Positions 61,189 to 64,000 of a stretch of 64,000 nucleotides of DNA are shown piece by piece (position 1 is the stretch's first letter; each line of letters opens with the position of its first letter). The notes under the pieces are model-generated. The model did no database searches. It saw nothing but the letters and a program-made list of their open reading frames with translations, and had not been told where the DNA came from. Source of the DNA: Verrucomicrobiota bacterium. GTDB taxonomy: Bacteria; Verrucomicrobiota; Verrucomicrobiia; Opitutales; Opitutaceae. The stretch lies in contig JADKHC010000002.1 in the NCBI GenBank assembly GCA_016721945.1, positions 195,354 through 259,353 on the forward strand, written 5' to 3'. The position numbers were made by a program, and so were the translations under genes.

Positions 61189-62859
61189 TTACTCCTTGCG
61201 GGAGGCCTCGTCGAGGATGTCGCCGAGGTTCATCATGTCGTTACCGGTGTTCCGGTTCAGCGCCTCGTAGGTCGCGGTCTCAGCGGCGAGCTGTTCGCTG
61301 CTGTAGTTGGCGGCCTTGATCGAGAGACCGAGGCGACGTTCGTCGCGGTCGATCTTGATGACGCGGGCGGTGACTTCCTGGTCAGGCTTGAGCACGTCTT
61401 TGACCTTCTCGATGCGATCTTCGCTGATCTGCGAGATGTGCACGAGACCGTCGATACCGTCCTTGAGCTCCACGAAGGCGCCGAAGGAAGTGATCTTGGT
61501 GACCTTGCCGGAGACGACGTCGCCGATCTTGAAGTGCGCGTCGATGTCGGACCACGGATCGGTCGCGAGCTGCTTCATGCCGAGGCTGATGCGCTGCTGG
61601 GTCGGATCGACGTCGAGCACGATTGCGTCGACTTCGTCGCCCTTCTTCAGCACTTCGCTCGGATGGTTGACCTTGCGGGTCCAGCTCATGTCCGAAACGT
61701 GCACCATACCGTCGATACCCTCTTCGAGTTCGATGAAGGCGCCGTAGGTGGTCATGTTGCGGACCTTGCCGCGAACGCGTGCACCAATCGGGTAGTTGTG
61801 GCGAACCATGTCCCAAGGATTTGGTTCGAGCTGGCGCAGGCCGAGGGAAATCTTCTGCTCTTCCTTCTGGATGCCAAGGACAACTGCATCGAGTTCCTGA
61901 CCGACCTTGAGGAGTTCGGAGGGCTTCGAAATGCGTTTCGTCCAGGACATTTCAGTGATGTGTACGAGGCCTTCGACACCGGCTTCGATTTCAACGAACG
62001 CACCGTAAGGTACAAGGTTGACAACTTTGCCGCGGACTTTGGCGCCGACAGGGAACTTGTGCTCGATGTCATCCCACGGATTTTTCGTGGTCTGCTTGAG
62101 GCCGAGGGAAACGCGTTCTTTGTCGCGGTTAACCTCGATGATCATGACCTGGATCTCTTCACCCTGCTTGAGCATTTCGCTCGGGTGCGTGATGCGACCC
62201 CAGCTCATGTCGGTGATATGGAGGAGGCCGTCCATGCCGTCGAGATCGATGAACGCACCGAAATCGGTGATGTTCTTAACCACGCCCTTGCGAACCTGAC
62301 CGGGCTGGATCGATTCGAGGAGGTTGCGACGCTTGCTCGTGCGCTGCTCTTCAATGAGCTCGCGGCGCGAGAGGACGATGTTCTTACGATCGAGATTGAT
62401 TTTGAGAACCTTGAAGTCGTAGGTCTGGCCCACGTACTGATCGAGATTCTTTGGCGGCTGCACGTCGATGTGCGAAGCCGGGAGGAAGGAATCGACACCG
62501 ATCGAAACGATCAGGCCGCCCTTGACCTTGGCCTTAACGCGACCTGCCGCGATGGAGCCTTCAGGGAACTTCGTGAGGATGTTGTCCCAGTTTTTCTTCT
62601 GCTCAGCTTTGTCAAAGGAGAGAACGGGAGCGCCGCTCTTGTCTTCGAGTTTCTCGACGAAAACGTCGATGCTGGAGCCGATCTGGAGTTCGCCGAGGTC
62701 GATGAACTCACTGGCAGGGATGACGCCTTCGGATTTGCCGCCGATATCGACGACAACTTCATTCTGGCGGATTTCGGTGATGGTGCCCGGGATGATGGAG
62801 CCTTCTTTAAGTTTATCGAAGGCGGACTGCGCGAGCAGTTCTTGCATTACTGAACTCAT
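61189..62859 (-). CDS. rpsA: 30S ribosomal protein S1
   Basis: A 556-residue protein from ATG 62859 (MSSVMQELLAQSAFDKLKEG). Six S1 RNA-binding repeats are visible, for example PGTITEIRQNEVVVDIGGKS, KGVVKNITDFGAFIDLDGMD and RGKVRNMTTYGAFIELEEGI. The length matches the proteobacterial six-domain type. It helps 30S subunits bind mRNAs with weak Shine-Dalgarno sequences, which fits the poor RBSs here (inference). An upstream frame extension to 63069 has no support. Confidence 0.95.
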   Translation of the reverse strand: MSSVMQELLAQSAFDKLKEGSIIPGTITEIRQNEVVVDIGGKSEGVIPASEFIDLGELQIGSSIDVFVEKLEDKSGAPVLSFDKAEQKKNWDNILTKFPEGSIAAGRVKAKVKGGLIVSIGVDSFLPASHIDVQPPKNLDQYVGQTYDFKVLKINLDRKNIVLSRRELIEEQRTSKRRNLLESIQPGQVRKGVVKNITDFGAFIDLDGMDGLLHITDMSWGRITHPSEMLKQGEEIQVMIIEVNRDKERVSLGLKQTTKNPWDDIEHKFPVGAKVRGKVVNLVPYGAFVEIEAGVEGLVHITEMSWTKRISKPSELLKVGQELDAVVLGIQKEEQKISLGLRQLEPNPWDMVRHNYPIGARVRGKVRNMTTYGAFIELEEGIDGMVHVSDMSWTRKVNHPSEVLKKGDEVDAIVLDVDPTQQRISLGMKQLATDPWSDIDAHFKIGDVVSGKVTKITSFGAFVELKDGIDGLVHISQISEDRIEKVKDVLKPDQEVTARVIKIDRDERRLGLSIKAANYSSEQLAAETATYEALNRNTGNDMMNLGDILDEASRKE

Positions 62860-62952
62860 GTGAACGATGCGAAACGCCGCCGCCCTTGCTCCGAGACACC
62901 GGCACTTCGCGTTGGTCCGTGAGGACCCTGGTTGAAGGTTAACTAACGTGTT

Positions 62953-62984
62953 AAGCCAACGGGAGCAATGCGGCTCGTTGGCTT
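62953..62984. repeat. Hairpin in the rpsA leader region
   Basis: AAGCCAACG (62953-62961) and CGTTGGCTT (62976-62984) form a perfect 9-bp stem with a 14-base loop, ~95 bases before the rpsA ATG on the minus strand. No T-run follows, so it is not a terminator; it could be a 5' UTR structure. Confidence 0.4.
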
Positions 62985-63113
62985 GATCAAATGAACTGCC
63001 GCAAACCACCAGCCTCTCGAAGCCATTTTCCCTCCGCAAGAGGAAAAGCGCCTTTCCTCCGCCAGCCACAAAACAGTCCGTCGTCGTTCGCGAAACACCC
63101 TAACCTATTATTA

Positions 63114-64000
63114 CTAGACTATTGCGTCAGTCTTGGCCTCAAAAAGCGGGACGCAGTCCAAACCAGGGAGCAGATTTAACCCGTCACACGTAAGCCGAAT
63201 CTCCGATTGGGTCCGGCTCGTGAGACGATTAAAATCCTCGCAGGACAACGTACAACCCACCTCCAACCAAGCACGGGAAAACTCCGCTCGTTGATGGACG
63301 ACGTCCGATGCCCGTTGATCCGACAAGATTCCCCCGACCGGCAACGCCAGGCGCGCAAGCACCCGACCCGCGCGGACCACGCACATGCCGCCCGCCATTT
63401 CTTTCACCGTCGTCAACGCCAGCCACATATCCGCCTCGTTGCTCCCAGCCACGATATTGCTGCAAACATCCCGGCAAGCACTGCTCGCAACGGCACCGTT
63501 TCCTAAACCAAAGCCTTGCAACAAACCATGGCCAATTCGTCCGCCACGCCCTTGCCGCGCAAGCACCGTCACAAAACAAAGCTCATGCTTCGCCAGCAGA
63601 TCCGGCCATCTAAAACTACGCGCAAGCGCTAAACTTCGATGCACGACTGAGCCAGCCTTGGCCGAAACGCCCAGGACGTTGGCCACGACTTTCTGCGCGG
63701 GCAACCCAGGCAAAAGCCCTGATCTCCGCGCAACTTTCACCGTGTTGTAAGCAGCTTTTGGATACTGAAACCGCTTCGACAAAGCTTTATCGAGAATCGC
63801 CGTGATCTTCCGGTCCTCCACGACAAGCTCTCCTCCATACCAGGTGTTTTGCACCTCAAAATCGTCATTGAGCAACACGAGGTCAGCCCGCCGACCGGGA
63901 GCGATCACGCCGATCTCGCCGTCCATGCCATGCAAAACAGCCGCATGCAGCGATCCCATGCTCCATGCCTCGATTGGATTCACTCCCGCAACCACCGCCT
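63114..64000 (-). CDS. Adenine deaminase-like amidohydrolase, C-terminal part (runs off the window)
   Basis: About 295 residues, open at the window edge; GTG 63995 is internal, not a start. The MDGEIGVIAPGRRADLVLLN segment is the conserved end of an amidohydrolase barrel. The rest matches the adenine-deaminase C-terminal domain (QGFGLGNGAVASS, NEADMWLAL, ARLALPVGGILSD). The block that normally reads HDSHN after ASS is here CRDVCSN, with both His missing. The His-rich HxHG segment is also degraded to ARQGRGGRIGH. It may have changed substrate or lost activity. The stop TAG is at 63114-63116. It lies 254 bases upstream of rpsA on the same strand. Confidence 0.75.
   Translation of the reverse strand, partial: AVVAGVNPIEAWSMGSLHAAVLHGMDGEIGVIAPGRRADLVLLNDDFEVQNTWYGGELVVEDRKITAILDKALSKRFQYPKAAYNTVKVARRSGLLPGLPAQKVVANVLGVSAKAGSVVHRSLALARSFRWPDLLAKHELCFVTVLARQGRGGRIGHGLLQGFGLGNGAVASSACRDVCSNIVAGSNEADMWLALTTVKEMAGGMCVVRAGRVLARLALPVGGILSDQRASDVVHQRAEFSRAWLEVGCTLSCEDFNRLTSRTQSEIRLTCDGLNLLPGLDCVPLFEAKTDAIV

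Noticed and set aside
61036..62853. 605-residue open frame antisense to rpsA
   Set aside because: It mirrors the S1 repeats on the opposite strand; rpsA is certain and long antisense frames are common at this GC content.

Overview
The window is a GC-rich bacterial chromosome segment, densely packed with genes on both strands. Gene content points to Verrucomicrobiota, most likely an Opitutaceae-like organism (inference). The supporting content is a DUF1800/DUF1501 secreted pair, a citramalate route to isoleucine, LPS and outer-membrane assembly genes, a REP-associated tyrosine transposase and abundant intergenic palindromic repeats. Shine-Dalgarno sequences are weak or absent at many starts. 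No rRNA, tRNA or CRISPR array was seen.

Layout. 0-8 kb: two methyltransferases (one Rsm22-like), a secreted AGE-family epimerase, a 63-G homopolymer that looks like an assembly problem, a 37-aa basic protein, rimO, and a hybrid histidine kinase. 8-20 kb: the DUF1800/DUF1501 pair; cimA behind an isoleucine-codon-rich leader peptide and terminator (a textbook attenuator); a GIY-YIG protein; a methyltransferase; the threonine genes thrC and lysC separated by an S23/four-helix-bundle element with inverted-repeat edges; and a GNAT acetyltransferase. 20-30 kb: a minus-strand efflux block, marR - adaptor - RND (two overlapping reading frames, with extra membrane helices) - TolC - AsmA-like. 30-42 kb: transketolase; the ribosomal set rpsP-trmD-rplS; ychF; glgC; glmS (broken by a one-base frameshift) followed by trpE; a primary-type sigma factor; mpl. 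43-50 kb: a REP-type transposase, an orphan two-domain iron-type ABC permease, an EamA transporter, glmM-trpD and uppP. 50-56 kb: rpmF-plsX-fabH, a BamD-like and an LptE-like protein, rpe and an aldo/keto reductase. 56-64 kb: a DUF362 protein with a polyferredoxin that carries an internal Tat-like motif, a Rossmann methyltransferase-like protein, a DTW-domain tRNA modification enzyme, rpsA, and the C-terminal part of an adenine-deaminase-like protein running off the end.

How genes work together. Cell envelope synthesis recurs: glmS and glmM make UDP-GlcNAc precursors, mpl and uppP serve peptidoglycan recycling and the lipid carrier, plsX and fabH start phospholipid and fatty-acid synthesis, and BamD- and LptE-like proteins assemble the outer membrane. 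Amino-acid synthesis includes cimA, thrC, lysC, trpE and trpD. Translation includes S16, TrmD, L19, L32, S1, RimO, Rsm22-like, YchF and a DTW enzyme. The most informative non-coding signals are the cimA attenuator and a family of GGTAGG/GGTGGAG double-hairpin repeats, which coexist with one RAYT-like gene.
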